This document shows positions 17,610 through 27,357 of a stretch of DNA of 64,000 bases, one piece after another. How positions within the stretch are numbered: the stretch's first letter is position 1; every line of letters starts with the position of its first letter. A program made the position numbers and the translations under genes. Origin of the DNA: Pseudanabaena galeata CCNP1313 (GTDB lineage Bacteria > Cyanobacteriota > Cyanobacteriia > Pseudanabaenales > Pseudanabaenaceae); NCBI RefSeq assembly GCF_029910235.1, contig NZ_CP112874.1:496001-560000 (forward strand). Direction: 5' to 3'. The notes under the pieces were generated by a model. That model made no database searches, was not told where the DNA came from, and was given only the letters and a program-made list of their open reading frames with translations.

Positions 17610-20126
17610 ATGCACTACATTATTGATTTATCTGCGAATAAGTACAGCAATATGATCTTTAAGGCTTTACACAAAGGTTTCTGCTCTTCTGTTTGGTTGT
17701 TGCCCCTTTCGATTGGTATATATGGAACTTGGACGCATCTGGGGCTAACATCTGCGGCAATGGCTCAAATTAGCTCACAAGAAAGTTCCGAAAATACTTT
17801 AAGAACAAAGTCATCGGATGCTGACATTCTGCAAAAGAACGGGAGTGCATTACAGAAAAAAGGTCAACTTAGTTCTGCATTAGAGGCTTTTCAGCAAGCA
17901 CTGAAGCTTAGCATCGCAGGACAGGATCGGACTGGACAGACTCAAGCATTGAATGGGATAGCCTCTGTTTACAATGACTTGGGGCAGTTTGTGCGGGCGA
18001 TAGAATCCTATGAACGCGCCCTCAAAATCAGCAAAGAAACCAAAGACTCATTGAGTGAGAGCAGCATTCTCAATAACATGGGCATCGTCTATCGCAACTT
18101 GGGACAGTTCGATCGCTCGATTAAGCTCTATCAAGAAGCCCTCAAACTTCAACAAAAATTAGGCGATCGCTTTGGTATTGCCAGAACAATTAACAATTTG
18201 GGGCTGGTCTATCGCAACAACAAAGAATATGCTAATTCTCTAGATTATTATCGACAGGCTCTAGCACTTACCAAAGAATCGGGCAAAAATCCCGCAGGTG
18301 AAGCCGTAATTCTCAACAATATCGGCTTTCTATTGAATGAGCGTGGGCTGAATGCGGAGGCATTCAAAAGCTATCAGCAATCCCTAGAAATCAGCCAAAA
18401 GTTAGCAGATCGGGTCAATGAAAGTATCACTCTCGGCAATATTGGTCTGCTTTACAACAGCCAAGGACAGTTTGAAATCGCGCTTGGTTACTATCAACAG
18501 GCTCTAGCCATTAGCCGTCAAACAGGCGATCGCGCAGGTGAGGCTAAGCTCTATCAGCATATTGGCTTACTGCTCAGAGAACGAAAACAAAATGTTTTGG
18601 CGATCGCCTATCTCAAGCAATCAGTTAATATCTATGAAGAGATTCGGAAAGATCTCAACTCCCTAGCGCGACAGGAGCAAAAACTCTACGCCGACACAAT
18701 TGCGCCAGTATACCGTCGTCTGGCGGATTTACTTTTGCAGCAGGATCGGGTGATCGAGGCACAGCAGGTGATTGATCTACTCAAAGTGCAGGAAGCGGAT
18801 GACTACCTCAAAAATGTCCGTGGCAATGAACAAACTGCCAAGGGCGTAGAGTATCAGCCTGTAGAAATGCAAATGATCAACTTGAACAGAGAACTTGCTG
18901 ATTTGCAAGTATTGGAAAATCAGAACAAGCTCACTCCTCAGCAAAAGGAACGATTAACCTCTCTCGTCAATCAAGAGAAAGAAGCTAACCGACAATTCAA
19001 CGCTTTTTTGAATAGTGCAGAAGTGCAGAAGCTAACTACGGAGCTAAATAACGATATCCAACAGCAAAATGTGAATCTCAAAGCGATCGTTAACCTTCAA
19101 AAAGAACTCAAGCAGTTAAACGCAGTGATTATTTATCCCCTAGTACTGGAAAACAGGCTAGAAATTGTATTAATCACTCCTTCATCTCCGCCAATACATC
19201 GTGCTGTTCCAGTCAGACAAAGAGAGATTAGTGCGGCTGTCGATAAGCTTCGATCAGACTTACGAGATGCTGATAGTTTTGATTTCAAAGATACTTCGCA
19301 GCAGTTTTATAAATGGCTGATTGCCCCCATCGAAGCTGAATTAAAACAAGCGAATGTGCAAACAATCATCTATGCTCCTGATAGTCGATTGCGCTATATT
19401 CCCATTGCGACGCTCCACGATGGCAAGCAGTTTCTGGTTGAGAAATACAAAATCAATAACATTACGGCTAGTTCACTGACGAACTTTAATCGACTTGCAA
19501 CCAATCAAACGAAGGTATTAGCTGGAGCTTCAACAACGTCTCATAGTGTGAATGTGCTAGGTAAGACTATTTCTTTTGGTGCTATTCCTGCCACCCAAAA
19601 AGAAGTCAAAAATATTGTCAGCACGTTCCCGAATGTAACGGAGCTAGTGGATCAAAGTTTCACAAAAAACTCAACTAAAACGGGTACAAGTTCCCATACG
19701 ATTATTCATTTAGCTACTCACGGATCATTTAATGCAGGTACACCAGATGAATCTTTTTTGATCTTTGGAGATAGCGATCGCCTGACATTAAGAGAGATTG
19801 AGACTTGGGCGCTTAAGGGCGTAGACTTAGTGGTTTTGAGTGCTTGCGAGACAGGAGTCGGCGGTAAATTAGGTGATGGAACAGAAGTGCTAGGATTGGG
19901 CTATCAATTTCAGAATGCTGGCGCAAGAGCCGTAATTGCGTCTCTATGGATAGTTGATGATGGCGGTACTCAGAAACTAATGGATGCCTTTTATGCCAAT
20001 CTTAAGAAAGGTGTTTCCGCTACCGAGTCGTTACGCTTAGCACAAGTAGCATTAATTCAAGGCGGCGAACCCTTCGATCATCCTTACTTTTGGTCTGCTT
20101 TCTTTCTAATTGGCAATGGGCTATAA
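17610..20126 (+). CDS. TPR-CHAT protease-like protein, exported or anchored
   Basis: An 838-residue protein with a hydrophobic segment near the N-terminus (about 25-52). At least six tetratricopeptide repeats follow (about 65-345, repeated GxxYxxxGQFxxAIxxYxxAL), then a helical linker and a C-terminal CHAT domain. CHAT is a caspase/separase-like peptidase fold; the dyad appears as HLATHG (His704) and LSACETG (Cys746). The chain ends FWSAFFLIGNG, usual for CHAT. Many cyanobacteria have such secreted TPR-CHAT proteins of unknown substrate. It is transcribed away from the M48 protease. Confidence 0.92.
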   Translation: MHYIIDLSANKYSNMIFKALHKGFCSSVWLLPLSIGIYGTWTHLGLTSAAMAQISSQESSENTLRTKSSDADILQKNGSALQKKGQLSSALEAFQQALKLSIAGQDRTGQTQALNGIASVYNDLGQFVRAIESYERALKISKETKDSLSESSILNNMGIVYRNLGQFDRSIKLYQEALKLQQKLGDRFGIARTINNLGLVYRNNKEYANSLDYYRQALALTKESGKNPAGEAVILNNIGFLLNERGLNAEAFKSYQQSLEISQKLADRVNESITLGNIGLLYNSQGQFEIALGYYQQALAISRQTGDRAGEAKLYQHIGLLLRERKQNVLAIAYLKQSVNIYEEIRKDLNSLARQEQKLYADTIAPVYRRLADLLLQQDRVIEAQQVIDLLKVQEADDYLKNVRGNEQTAKGVEYQPVEMQMINLNRELADLQVLENQNKLTPQQKERLTSLVNQEKEANRQFNAFLNSAEVQKLTTELNNDIQQQNVNLKAIVNLQKELKQLNAVIIYPLVLENRLEIVLITPSSPPIHRAVPVRQREISAAVDKLRSDLRDADSFDFKDTSQQFYKWLIAPIEAELKQANVQTIIYAPDSRLRYIPIATLHDGKQFLVEKYKINNITASSLTNFNRLATNQTKVLAGASTTSHSVNVLGKTISFGAIPATQKEVKNIVSTFPNVTELVDQSFTKNSTKTGTSSHTIIHLATHGSFNAGTPDESFLIFGDSDRLTLREIETWALKGVDLVVLSACETGVGGKLGDGTEVLGLGYQFQNAGARAVIASLWIVDDGGTQKLMDAFYANLKKGVSATESLRLAQVALIQGGEPFDHPYFWSAFFLIGNGL

Positions 20127-20148
20127 GATGCCAAAGCAGCGCTTCGCG

Positions 20149-20267
20149 CCGCCTAATAAGTAGGTTTGTAGTTTGTAGGATGCGTTAGCGATAGCGTAAC
20201 GCATCATCTATAACCAATTGATGCGTTACGTTACACTAACGCATCCTACAAATACTACTTATTAGGC
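20149..20267. repeat. Palindromic repeat, family G
   Basis: Terminal inverted repeats GCCTAATAAGTAG / CTACTTATTAGGC surround TTTGTAGGATGCGTTA and its inverted copy. Pieces of the same sequence (GTAGCGTGTGTTAG, GGAGCGTAAC) occur near 53240 and 55410. Confidence 0.8.
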
Positions 20268-20356
20268 ACAAAATGGCTTGATTTTGTGCTTTGGCATAAG
20301 TGGCTATAGCGATAGTTGCTAGAATGAAGTAATCAACTAAAAAGATTAAAAGGTTT

Positions 20357-21721
20357 ATGTCATCAGCGATCAGTGTGGAAAAATTAGTCTCCGATGCTAA
20401 AGAGACCGCAAGCAAGCTAAAAATCGACAAATTCGATATTTATGGTGCAATCGTCGATGAAACTAGTGCTGAAGTCGATAGCGGCGAACCTAAGCAAGTA
20501 TCAGCCTCTAACCGCGCTAGCATCACCGTGCGGGTTTGGAATGATCAGGGAACCGTTGGCGTTACTTCTACCACCAATATCGATCGCCTTGGTCTAGAAC
20601 TCGCACTTCAAAGCGCCCACGAGGCAAGTTTCTTTGGGGCTAAGGAAAATATTCCTGATTTTAGTCCCGAAGCGATCGCTGATATCCCCTCTCGCGAAGC
20701 ACAGACTGCACCACAAACAGCGATCGAGCAGCTAGTCGAGACCCTCTTGGGCGCAGAAAAAGAATTACTAGCGAAACATACAGCGATCGCAGGTGTTCCC
20801 TATAATGGCTTATCTCAACGCGATGTCAGTCGCTTCTATTTGAATAGCGCTGGTGCAATGCGAAATGAGAGTAGTTCCTATAGCTCTATCTATCTCTATA
20901 CTAAAACAGAAGAGGAAGATAGAAAACCTCGCAGTGCTGGTGCGTATCGAGTCAGTCGTAGTTTTGAAGGTTTAGATGTCAAGGGTTGCATTGAGGAAAC
21001 TGCGGAGAAAACGATTAGTCATTTAAACTATGACAAAATCAAATCTGGCAAATATTTAGTTGTGTTTTCCCCTGAAGCATTTTTGAGCTTAATCAGTGCT
21101 TTTTCTAGCCTCTTCAATGCTCAAAGTATTCTCGACAAAAATAGTCTCTCTAGTCCCGAATCCATCGGCACACAGATCGCATCACCACTATTAAATGTTA
21201 GCGACGATGAACTTCATGTGGGAAATGTGGGTGCATCAACCTTTGATGGAGAAGGCACTCCCACACGCCGCACTCCGTTAATTGTGAATGGAGTTTTAAC
21301 CAATTTCCTACATAGCTCTGTCACCGCAAAACGTTTAGATGCTAAACCCACAGGCAATGGGAGCATTGGCTCGAAGGTTTCAGTCAGTCCTAACTTCTTC
21401 CACGTTGAGCGTAGTAGCGAGGCTAATGCATCCAATGAGAAGGTCTACGATTTGGCAACGGCTGAAAATGTAATTTTAATTGATGATCTGCAAGCGCTTC
21501 ATGCAGGTGTGCAAGCTTCGCAGGGTTCTTTTTCGTTACCCTTTGACGGCTGGCTGATCAATAAAGGCGATCGCGTTAGTGTTGAGTCGGCTACGGTAGC
21601 GGGTGATATTTTGGACTTGCTAAAGGCGATCGCCTATGTCGAGCCAGAAGTAAAAATTACGCCTTCAGGTGTCGCGCCCCAAATTTGGGTAGAAGGACTA
21701 TCCATTACAGGCGAAGCTTAA
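20357..21721 (+). CDS. pmbA: TldD/PmbA family protein (TldE/PmbA-like)
   Basis: The partner-type subunit of the TldD-TldE metalloprotease, which trims unfolded peptides and matures some RiPPs. The 454-residue protein lacks the HExxxH zinc motif of TldD, so it is assigned to the TldE/PmbA side. Visible motifs: SITVRVWNDQGTVGVTSTTN (about 55-75), the serine-rich SSSYSSIYLYT (about 175) and VNGVLTNFLHSSVTAKRL (about 313) with FDGEGTPTRRTP before it. Its tldD partner is not in this window. Confidence 0.9.
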   Translation: MSSAISVEKLVSDAKETASKLKIDKFDIYGAIVDETSAEVDSGEPKQVSASNRASITVRVWNDQGTVGVTSTTNIDRLGLELALQSAHEASFFGAKENIPDFSPEAIADIPSREAQTAPQTAIEQLVETLLGAEKELLAKHTAIAGVPYNGLSQRDVSRFYLNSAGAMRNESSSYSSIYLYTKTEEEDRKPRSAGAYRVSRSFEGLDVKGCIEETAEKTISHLNYDKIKSGKYLVVFSPEAFLSLISAFSSLFNAQSILDKNSLSSPESIGTQIASPLLNVSDDELHVGNVGASTFDGEGTPTRRTPLIVNGVLTNFLHSSVTAKRLDAKPTGNGSIGSKVSVSPNFFHVERSSEANASNEKVYDLATAENVILIDDLQALHAGVQASQGSFSLPFDGWLINKGDRVSVESATVAGDILDLLKAIAYVEPEVKITPSGVAPQIWVEGLSITGEA

Positions 21722-21750
21722 GAAAGTGGGACACCTTGTGTCCCACTTTC
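21722..21750. terminator. Bidirectional terminator
   Basis: GAAAGTGGGACAC / GTGTCCCACTTTC hairpin placed between two convergent genes (the PmbA stop and the pentapeptide-protein stop at 21750). Confidence 0.85.
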
Positions 21751-22133
21751 TAGGTTTTGGCATTGTATAAATTGGTATTAGTCATTTGAGCGCCATCAAA
21801 AATAGCCTCTTGCAAATTAGCCCAACTCAAGTTTGCGCCTCGTAAATCTGCCCCACGTAGATCCACTTTGCGTAAATCTGCACCCTTAAGATTGGCATGA
21901 CGCAAATTTGCCCGATGCAGATCAGCACTATTCAAATTGGCATAACTCAGGTCTGCCCCAGTAAGATTAGCCCGACAAAGTTTAGCGCTAGCTAAGTTGG
22001 CTTTGCTCATGTGGGCGTGGCTAAAGTCAACCTTGTGAAGATCGATCGCCTGTAAATCGACTCCCACTAGAACAACATTAGAAAATACTTTGCGCCCCGT
22101 TCGATATATTTGCAAAAATTCTTTAGCATCCAT
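21750..22133 (-). CDS. Pentapeptide repeat protein
   Basis: A 127-residue protein made almost wholly of A(D/N)LxX pentapeptides (ANLASAKLCRANLTGADLSY and onward, about 12 repeats from residue 30), forming a right-handed quadrilateral beta helix. A short N-terminal segment (KEFLQIYRTGRKVF) precedes. Such proteins are abundant in cyanobacteria and their function is unknown. Confidence 0.93.
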   Translation of the reverse strand: MDAKEFLQIYRTGRKVFSNVVLVGVDLQAIDLHKVDFSHAHMSKANLASAKLCRANLTGADLSYANLNSADLHRANLRHANLKGADLRKVDLRGADLRGANLSWANLQEAIFDGAQMTNTNLYNAKT

Positions 22134-22212
22134 TAATTGATTAGCCTTAGCAAAAGTCTATTAGTTATTGTATTGTACAAACAAATTTTTAAAAGCCCTA
22201 CTATAGCAGTTT

Positions 22213-22386
22213 TCAAATGAGCGTGGTACGAGCGTCACATTCGTAAAACCAGCCAAAGAAGTCAGATTCGGAAACAGTATTGAAAGCGAGAGTGATAGCC
22301 GCATGAAGCTGCTCAGTGGTTCTCGGAGCAATCGAACGCAGAATGGATTTGACTTTTGACCAAAACATCTCAATCGGTGATAAATC
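22213..22386 (-). pseudogene. IS630-family transposase C-terminal remnant
   Basis: The minus strand encodes DLSPIEMFWSKVKSILR and AITLAFNTVSESDFFGWFYE. This is the DDE_3 end of IS630 transposases, with the catalytic Glu in SPIE. The rest is missing; the remnant is directly followed by another IS fragment on the opposite strand. Confidence 0.8.
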
Positions 22387-22442
22387 CTTACGGTTCGCTG
22401 ATTTTTGAAAGAGGTGGAGAGATAGGGTTAAAGTCAGAGGAT

Positions 22443-23180
22443 GAGCAAAATATACATGGGAAGAACGCCGATTAGTTGTTTATTCCTTTTCCCACGCCAA
22501 GTCAGGGAAAACTGCTCTTCAGGCTCGTATCGATAAAACCAAAAAAGAATTAGAGTCATTGAATCAGCCTTGTCGAGGCAAGAAACCATGCTCAGACCTC
22601 GAAAGCTTTACCAAATTAGCAACTAATATAATTACTCACAATCGCGTTTAGTCTTTATTTGTGTTAGATTTTCAGGAACACATTGAACAACGGGCTCAAC
22701 GAGCCTATGGGGACAGACCAGCTAGGCTGATTGAGAAACGTCGGTTTCAAGTCGATTATACCCTTGACAGCAATGCGCTTGACACTCAAATGCAGGCGTT
22801 GGTCTGGCGCGTATATGCCACCAACTATCCCTCATCCGATTTGTCTCTTGCTCAGGCTGTTGCTGTCTACCGTCAGGAATATTTAATTGAGCATGGTTTC
22901 GGGCGACTCAAAGGTCAACCTCTCTCTTTGGCTCCTATGTTTCTCCAACGAGAAGACCATATTAAAGGGTTGATTCGTCTTCTCTCCATCGGCTTACGGT
23001 TACTCACTCTTGTCGAGTTTCAAATCCGTCGCCCTCTCTTTCTGGAATAGAATTCTATGGAATCGAACTCTATGCCCATTTGACCGATCTTTCTCCTCTT
23101 CAGCAAAAAATCTTACAGTTACTAAACTTTCCTCTTGAGATTTATACTCGCCTTCTCTTACAATCTGATTACCCTCCCTA
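22443..23180 (+). pseudogene. IS1634-like transposase remnant, broken
   Basis: Three open pieces belong to one transposase. The first contains RRLVVYSFSHAKSGKTALQA and ends at an in-frame TAG near 22648. The second (22661-23050) contains RRFQVDYTLDSNALD and YRQEYLIEHGFGRLKGQPLS with the catalytic E. A third, in a shifted frame, reads LTDLSPLQQKILQLLNFPLE. At least one nonsense change and one frameshift make it inactive. Confidence 0.78.
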
Positions 23181-23314
23181 AAATTCAGCGAACTGTAAGT
23201 ATGCAATTTGCAGCAAAACTAATGGCAAATCACTACGAAGTGAGAAAAGTCGCATGAATGGGATGAATAGGTGTTCTCGTTTGTTGAGATTGAGTTGGGG
23301 CGATCGCCTTCACT

Positions 23315-23761
23315 TTAACTCCAGAAATGACTATTTAACAATGTGTCGATATCACGATCAAACTGCCAATCGGGAAAGTCATATTGTGGATAATCTTCTC
23401 TAACTTCCTTGAGTGCATCTTGCCAAATCTTATCAAAAATTTCAGGCAAATAATTCTTCAGACTAGGAGACTTTTCTAAGCGCCGTCTAATTTGCTTACG
23501 CTGTTCTCTAATAGTTCTTTCCCAACCATTGTAATCATTGACTAGAGGAACATATAACCGCTTCAAAATATGAGATAGCAATACATCCAATCGACTCTCT
23601 AGCTCATCCCGATAAGAACGCCCCAAATCTTCAATCTCTTCTATCAAATTTTCAAAGTCTACATGATCAAAATCTCTAGCTTTTAACTTAGCTATAGTCT
23701 CCTGAGTCCAAAGAAGGTAGTCAGATTCATATAAGGATTTTCTGGCAATTGTCTGAGTCAT
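23315..23761 (-). CDS. DUF29 family protein
   Basis: A 148-residue all-helical protein of the DUF29 family, very common in cyanobacteria and of unknown function. The family signature is complete: YESDYLLWTQETIAKLKARD (about 11-30), FENLIEEIEDLGRSYRDELE (about 36-55), HILKRLYVP and the C-terminal DFPDWQFDRDIDTLL. It starts at an ATG with no operon partner. Confidence 0.9.
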   Translation of the reverse strand: MTQTIARKSLYESDYLLWTQETIAKLKARDFDHVDFENLIEEIEDLGRSYRDELESRLDVLLSHILKRLYVPLVNDYNGWERTIREQRKQIRRRLEKSPSLKNYLPEIFDKIWQDALKEVREDYPQYDFPDWQFDRDIDTLLNSHFWS

Positions 23762-23881
23762 TGATTTGTAACTCCTTTGATAAATCCAACACTAACATTA
23801 TCGTACACAAGACAATTTAGCGATTTAGCGATCGCTTTTTGATAGGTTTTGTTTGAGGCGATCGCACTTTTTGGCGATATT

Positions 23882-24601
23882 TTAACCACAACTGCCACAG
23901 TCTAGCACTCCACAGTCTAGCACTCCACAGTCTAACCCACTGCAATCCATACCAGACAGACAATCAGCATTACCACAGTTCAAATCGGGGCAACTTAGTT
24001 CGGGACAATCCATCGCTTCAAAGGGATTATTACAGTTCTGATCATCCCCACAATCCGATGGAATTAGATCAAGTCCATGTCCGCAGTCAGAACAGTCAAC
24101 ATAATCGCAGCGATCGCAGTTATTATTCCCTCCTCCACTATCGTTGTTGTTAGCTTGTCTCCGTTTATGGCTCCATTGTGAACCACCTAGTTTATGTTTG
24201 CTTGCGGCATTAGTTTCTTCAGAATCCTCAGGTACATCGGGAGTTTCCTGCTCCCCTGACTCAATGGCTAGGGTATTGGAAGGCAAACGACTTGCATAGT
24301 ACTTCTTCCTAGTTCTACATTTTGCTCTACGATTTTTTAAAATTTCATTAGCTTCCCGACATTCTTGAAATCGCTCCTTAGCATTCGCGATCGCTGTTAA
24401 AATTCCCTCTTCTGCAATCACGCGCTTAAAATATTGTGAACAGGAATCACAGCCATACAATACACGATGGGCACAAGAAAAACCTTTATGGGGCGAGATA
24501 AATTTTTGATAACCACTAATGGCAGTTACTGCTAAACCGCGTGTTGACCTGTTAATGATATTAGTAATGATCGGTATTTTGACAGGGATTCTCTTCTGCA
24601 T
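23882..24601 (-). CDS. YidD-like protein with cysteine-rich tail
   Basis: Residues about 22-75 are a YidD domain (membrane protein insertion efficiency factor): AISGYQKFISPHKGFSCAHR and a Cys pair with EEG. A basic linker follows, and from about residue 155 a low-complexity tail rich in Cys, Asp and Gly, with about 15 cysteines mostly in xDC repeats (for instance GLDCGVLDCGVLDCGSCG). YidD itself is about 70-90 residues, so this is a fused or extended form. The tail could bind metal or form disulfides; that is inference. It is monocistronic. Confidence 0.75.
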   Translation of the reverse strand: MQKRIPVKIPIITNIINRSTRGLAVTAISGYQKFISPHKGFSCAHRVLYGCDSCSQYFKRVIAEEGILTAIANAKERFQECREANEILKNRRAKCRTRKKYYASRLPSNTLAIESGEQETPDVPEDSEETNAASKHKLGGSQWSHKRRQANNNDSGGGNNNCDRCDYVDCSDCGHGLDLIPSDCGDDQNCNNPFEAMDCPELSCPDLNCGNADCLSGMDCSGLDCGVLDCGVLDCGSCG

Positions 24602-24690
24602 TTGTCGCCATCATTGAGTCAATTACACTAAAACACAAAATGGCTATGCCACTTTATTTTTTTAAAACTCTCACTGGGTTTAATTAATAC

Positions 24691-24790
24691 GTAGCTAGGC
24701 ATAAGTAAACTAAAAACCTAGAAAGCTGTCACGCCCGCTACGCGGTCGGGACAGCTTCTGATTTTAGGTTTTAATTATAGTGTGCTACTT
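24691..24790. repeat. Hairpin repeat, family B
   Basis: The left end GTAGCTAGGCATAAGTAAAC and right end GTGTGCTACTTA are shared with the copy at 9121. The hairpin arms contain AGAAAGCTGTCACGCCCGC. Confidence 0.8.
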
Positions 24791-24857
24791 ACCAAATTTG
24801 GCTATGATACAAGAAGCATTGGGGTAGCCTCCAGAAATCTTAATATTTCTTCCCATT

Positions 24858-24899
24858 AAAACCAGAAAGAGAGGATCGCCGATCCCATCTTTCTGGTTT
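24858..24899. repeat. Hairpin in the aroF leader
   Basis: AAACCAGAAAGA / TCTTTCTGGTTT stem with inner GGATCG / CGATCC arms, about 65 bp before the DAHP synthase start. It could act as a terminator of upstream transcription or be a leader structure. Confidence 0.5.
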
Positions 24900-24965
24900 G
24901 CTACAAACAGCATTTATTGAACTCGCGTTAAAATAGGCAAAGAAAACATCTAAAGGAGACTAGCC

Positions 24966-26000
24966 GTGATCGTAGTAACCAAGATTGGTACACCCGCAGA
25001 AGAAGTTGCGAGGATCTGCGAAGAACTATCTAGTTGGGGATTATCACCAGAGAAAATTGTGGGAAAACATAAAGTTGTATTGGGACTAGTGGGTGAGACA
25101 GCCGATCTTGATCGCCATCGCATCGAGGAACTAAGTCCTTGGATAGAGTCAGTTTTGCGGGTAGAACGCCCCTTTAAACGCGCTAGCCGTGAATATCGCC
25201 AAAATGAATCGAGCGTGGTAATTATACCTACGCCTAATGGTGATATTGCGATCGGCGAAAATCATCCCTTAGTGACAGTTGCGGGCCCTTGCTCCGTTGA
25301 AAACGAAGAAATGATCGTGGAAACTGCCTTGCGTGTGAAAGCATCAGGGGCGCAGTTTTTGCGGGGTGGAGCCTATAAGCCACGGACTTCTCCCTATGCC
25401 TTTCAGGGACATGGTGAGAGCGCTTTGTCTTTGTTGGCGGCGGCGAGAGAAGCAAGTGGCTTAGGGATTATTACGGAAGTAATGGATACTGCTGATATTG
25501 AGAAAATTGCTGAAGTTGCTGATGTGCTGCAAATCGGTGCTAGGAACATGCAGAATTTCTCGTTGTTGAAGCAAGTGGGAAAACAGAATAAGCCGATTCT
25601 GCTCAAGCGTGGATTAGCGGCTACCATTGACGATTGGTTAATGGCGGCTGAATATATTCTTGCTGAAGGAAATCCCAATGTAATTCTTTGTGAACGTGGG
25701 ATTAGAACTTTCGATCGCGAATATACTCGCAATACTCTCGACTTATCTGCGATTCCTGTATTACGCAAACTAACGCATTTGCCGATCATGATCGATCCTA
25801 GTCATGGTACAGGTTGGTCAGAGTATGTGCCATCAATGAGTTTGGCAGCGATCGCTGCGGGTGTCGATTCCCTAATGATCGAAGTTCATCCTAATCCTAA
25901 GCGAGCTTTGTCTGATGGTCCTCAGTCACTTACTTTTGATGATTTTGATAAGTTAATGATTAAAATCAATCGCATGGCACAAGTAATGGAGCGCGCATAA
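24966..26000 (+). CDS. aroF: 3-deoxy-7-phosphoheptulonate (DAHP) synthase
   Basis: Catalyses condensation of phosphoenolpyruvate and erythrose 4-phosphate, the first step of the shikimate pathway. The 344-residue protein has a ferredoxin-like N-terminal regulatory domain (about 1-75) and a TIM-barrel core with VAGPCSVE (about 107), [18 protein letters not shown] (about 138), KRGLAAT and the metal-binding DPSHGTG (about 278). This is the AroF/type I-beta layout. The start is GTG at 24966, supported by the ribosome-binding site AAAGGAGAC eight bases upstream. Confidence 0.95.
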   Translation: MIVVTKIGTPAEEVARICEELSSWGLSPEKIVGKHKVVLGLVGETADLDRHRIEELSPWIESVLRVERPFKRASREYRQNESSVVIIPTPNGDIAIGENHPLVTVAGPCSVENEEMIVETALRVKASGAQFLRGGAYKPRTSPYAFQGHGESALSLLAAAREASGLGIITEVMDTADIEKIAEVADVLQIGARNMQNFSLLKQVGKQNKPILLKRGLAATIDDWLMAAEYILAEGNPNVILCERGIRTFDREYTRNTLDLSAIPVLRKLTHLPIMIDPSHGTGWSEYVPSMSLAAIAAGVDSLMIEVHPNPKRALSDGPQSLTFDDFDKLMIKINRMAQVMERA

Positions 26001-26030
26001 ACAAAGAAGGCGCAAAGCGCCTTCTTTGTT
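26000..26030 (+). terminator. Hairpin between aroF and menI
   Basis: AACAAAGAAGGCGC / GCGCCTTCTTTGTT stem immediately after the aroF stop and nine bases before the menI start. It may attenuate readthrough. Confidence 0.7.
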
Positions 26031-26039
26031 GAGAGAACT

Positions 26040-26459
26040 ATGAATTTACCCTTTATTTACGATCGCACAATTCATTTTTGCGACACTGATGCGGCTGGAG
26101 TGGTCTATTTTGCTAATGGATTATCAATTTGCCATGAAGCCTACGAAGCTTCGCTAGCAGCATCGGGAATTGAGCTTCAATCTTTTTTTCGAGGTGGTGC
26201 GATCGCTGTGCCAATTACCCATGCAAGTATTGATTTTTTTAAACCAATGATTTGTGGCGATCGCATTGCGGTTTCGCTAGTAAAAACTTTGTTAAGTCCT
26301 GATTCTTTTCAAATTGAATATCAATTATTTTTTGATCTAGAAAGCGGCGAAAAAAAGGCGATCGCTAAAGCCTTAACTAAACATATTTGTATTGATTCCA
26401 TCACTCGAAAGCGGTGTAATCTATCCCAAGACCTCATGAAATGGATTGAATTGAATTAA
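26040..26459 (+). CDS. menI: 1,4-dihydroxy-2-naphthoyl-CoA thioesterase
   Basis: Hotdog-fold thioesterase that hydrolyses DHNA-CoA in phylloquinone (vitamin K1) synthesis for photosystem I. The 139 residues show the cyanobacterial hallmark HFCDTDAAGVVYFANG (about 13-28), whose Asp is catalytic, and ITHASIDFFKPMICGD. The length matches Slr0204-type enzymes. Its stop overlaps the start of the methyltransferase gene by one base (TAATGA), so the two are translationally coupled. Confidence 0.88.
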   Translation: MNLPFIYDRTIHFCDTDAAGVVYFANGLSICHEAYEASLAASGIELQSFFRGGAIAVPITHASIDFFKPMICGDRIAVSLVKTLLSPDSFQIEYQLFFDLESGEKKAIAKALTKHICIDSITRKRCNLSQDLMKWIELN

Positions 26460-27082
26460 TGACAACAATTTTACGTGATTGGAGCTATCGCTATCAATGG
26501 TTTTATGACACTGTATCGGCTCTTGCTGCAATTAGTGTTGGTGGGGAAAAGCGATTTCACCGTTTATTTTTAAAAGATTTGCAAATCAATCCTGATGCGA
26601 AAGTTCTTGACCTTTGTTGTGGTGCAGGACAGGCAACAAGGGAACTAGTTAAGCATTTCCAAAATGTTACGGGCTTGGATGCCTCCCCGATCGCCATTAA
26701 ACGCGCCAAGCAAAATGTGCCACAAGCGGAGTATGTAGAATCTTTTGCTGAGAAAATGCCTTTTAGCGATCGCACTTTTGATCTGGTACTCACGAATACA
26801 GCCATGCATGAGATGGACTCAGAGCAGTTACAGCAAATCATTCAAGAAGTGCATCGGATTTTGACACCTGAAGGACAGTTTATCATTATTGATTTTCATC
26901 GCCCTATTAATCCCTTGTTTTGGCTACCTATTGCGACTTTCCTGTGGCTATTTGAGACAGAAACTGCATGGCAATTAATTAAAACCGATTTGTCACAGCT
27001 TTTGAGTAAATCTGGTTTTAAAGTTGAGTCTTGCCAACTTTATGCTGGTGGTAGTTTACAAGTTTTGCGATCAAGCAAATAA
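26459..27082 (+). CDS. Class I SAM-dependent methyltransferase
   Basis: A 207-residue methyltransferase with motif I VLDLCCGAGQATREL (about 48), the acidic end of beta-2 GLDAS (about 72) and motif II DLVLTNTAMHEMD (about 107). It is coupled to menI, so a phylloquinone-pathway substrate (for example demethylphylloquinone) is possible; the canonical menG/ubiE signature was not seen, so the substrate is left open. Confidence 0.82.
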   Translation: MTTILRDWSYRYQWFYDTVSALAAISVGGEKRFHRLFLKDLQINPDAKVLDLCCGAGQATRELVKHFQNVTGLDASPIAIKRAKQNVPQAEYVESFAEKMPFSDRTFDLVLTNTAMHEMDSEQLQQIIQEVHRILTPEGQFIIIDFHRPINPLFWLPIATFLWLFETETAWQLIKTDLSQLLSKSGFKVESCQLYAGGSLQVLRSSK

Positions 27083-27127
27083 ACATGAGAGGATATCCCG
27101 TTATGCGGGATATCCTCTCATGTTTAT
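27080..27127 (+). terminator. Terminator of the menI operon
   Basis: A 48-bp palindrome with arms TAAACATGAGAGGATATCCC and a 7-base central segment starts at the methyltransferase stop codon. Confidence 0.75.
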
Positions 27128-27189
27128 TTATGCGTGTCTACTTAGTTAAGGAAAATGCGATAATTCTTACCTATCAGTTATTAGCTTTA

Positions 27190-27357
27190 TCACTTATGTT
27201 ACTTGGAACTCAGAAAAACTTTTTGCTGCTAGCAAGACAGGGCAACCACGGGGGGATTACCCGTACCTAAATAATTCTAAATTCAGTAGGGGCTGCGCCC
27301 CCGTGCTAGCCCCAGATTTTTGCTACATCAGGAATTCCTTTCACGCAACATAAGTGA
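27190..27357. repeat. MITE-like repeat, family D
   Basis: Terminal inverted repeats TCACTTATGTT / AACATAAGTGA. The interior contains GACAGGGCAACCACGGGG and CGCCCCCGTGCTAGC, as in the copy at 33616. The right end contains the GTG annotated as the start of the LpxB-like gene. Confidence 0.85.
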
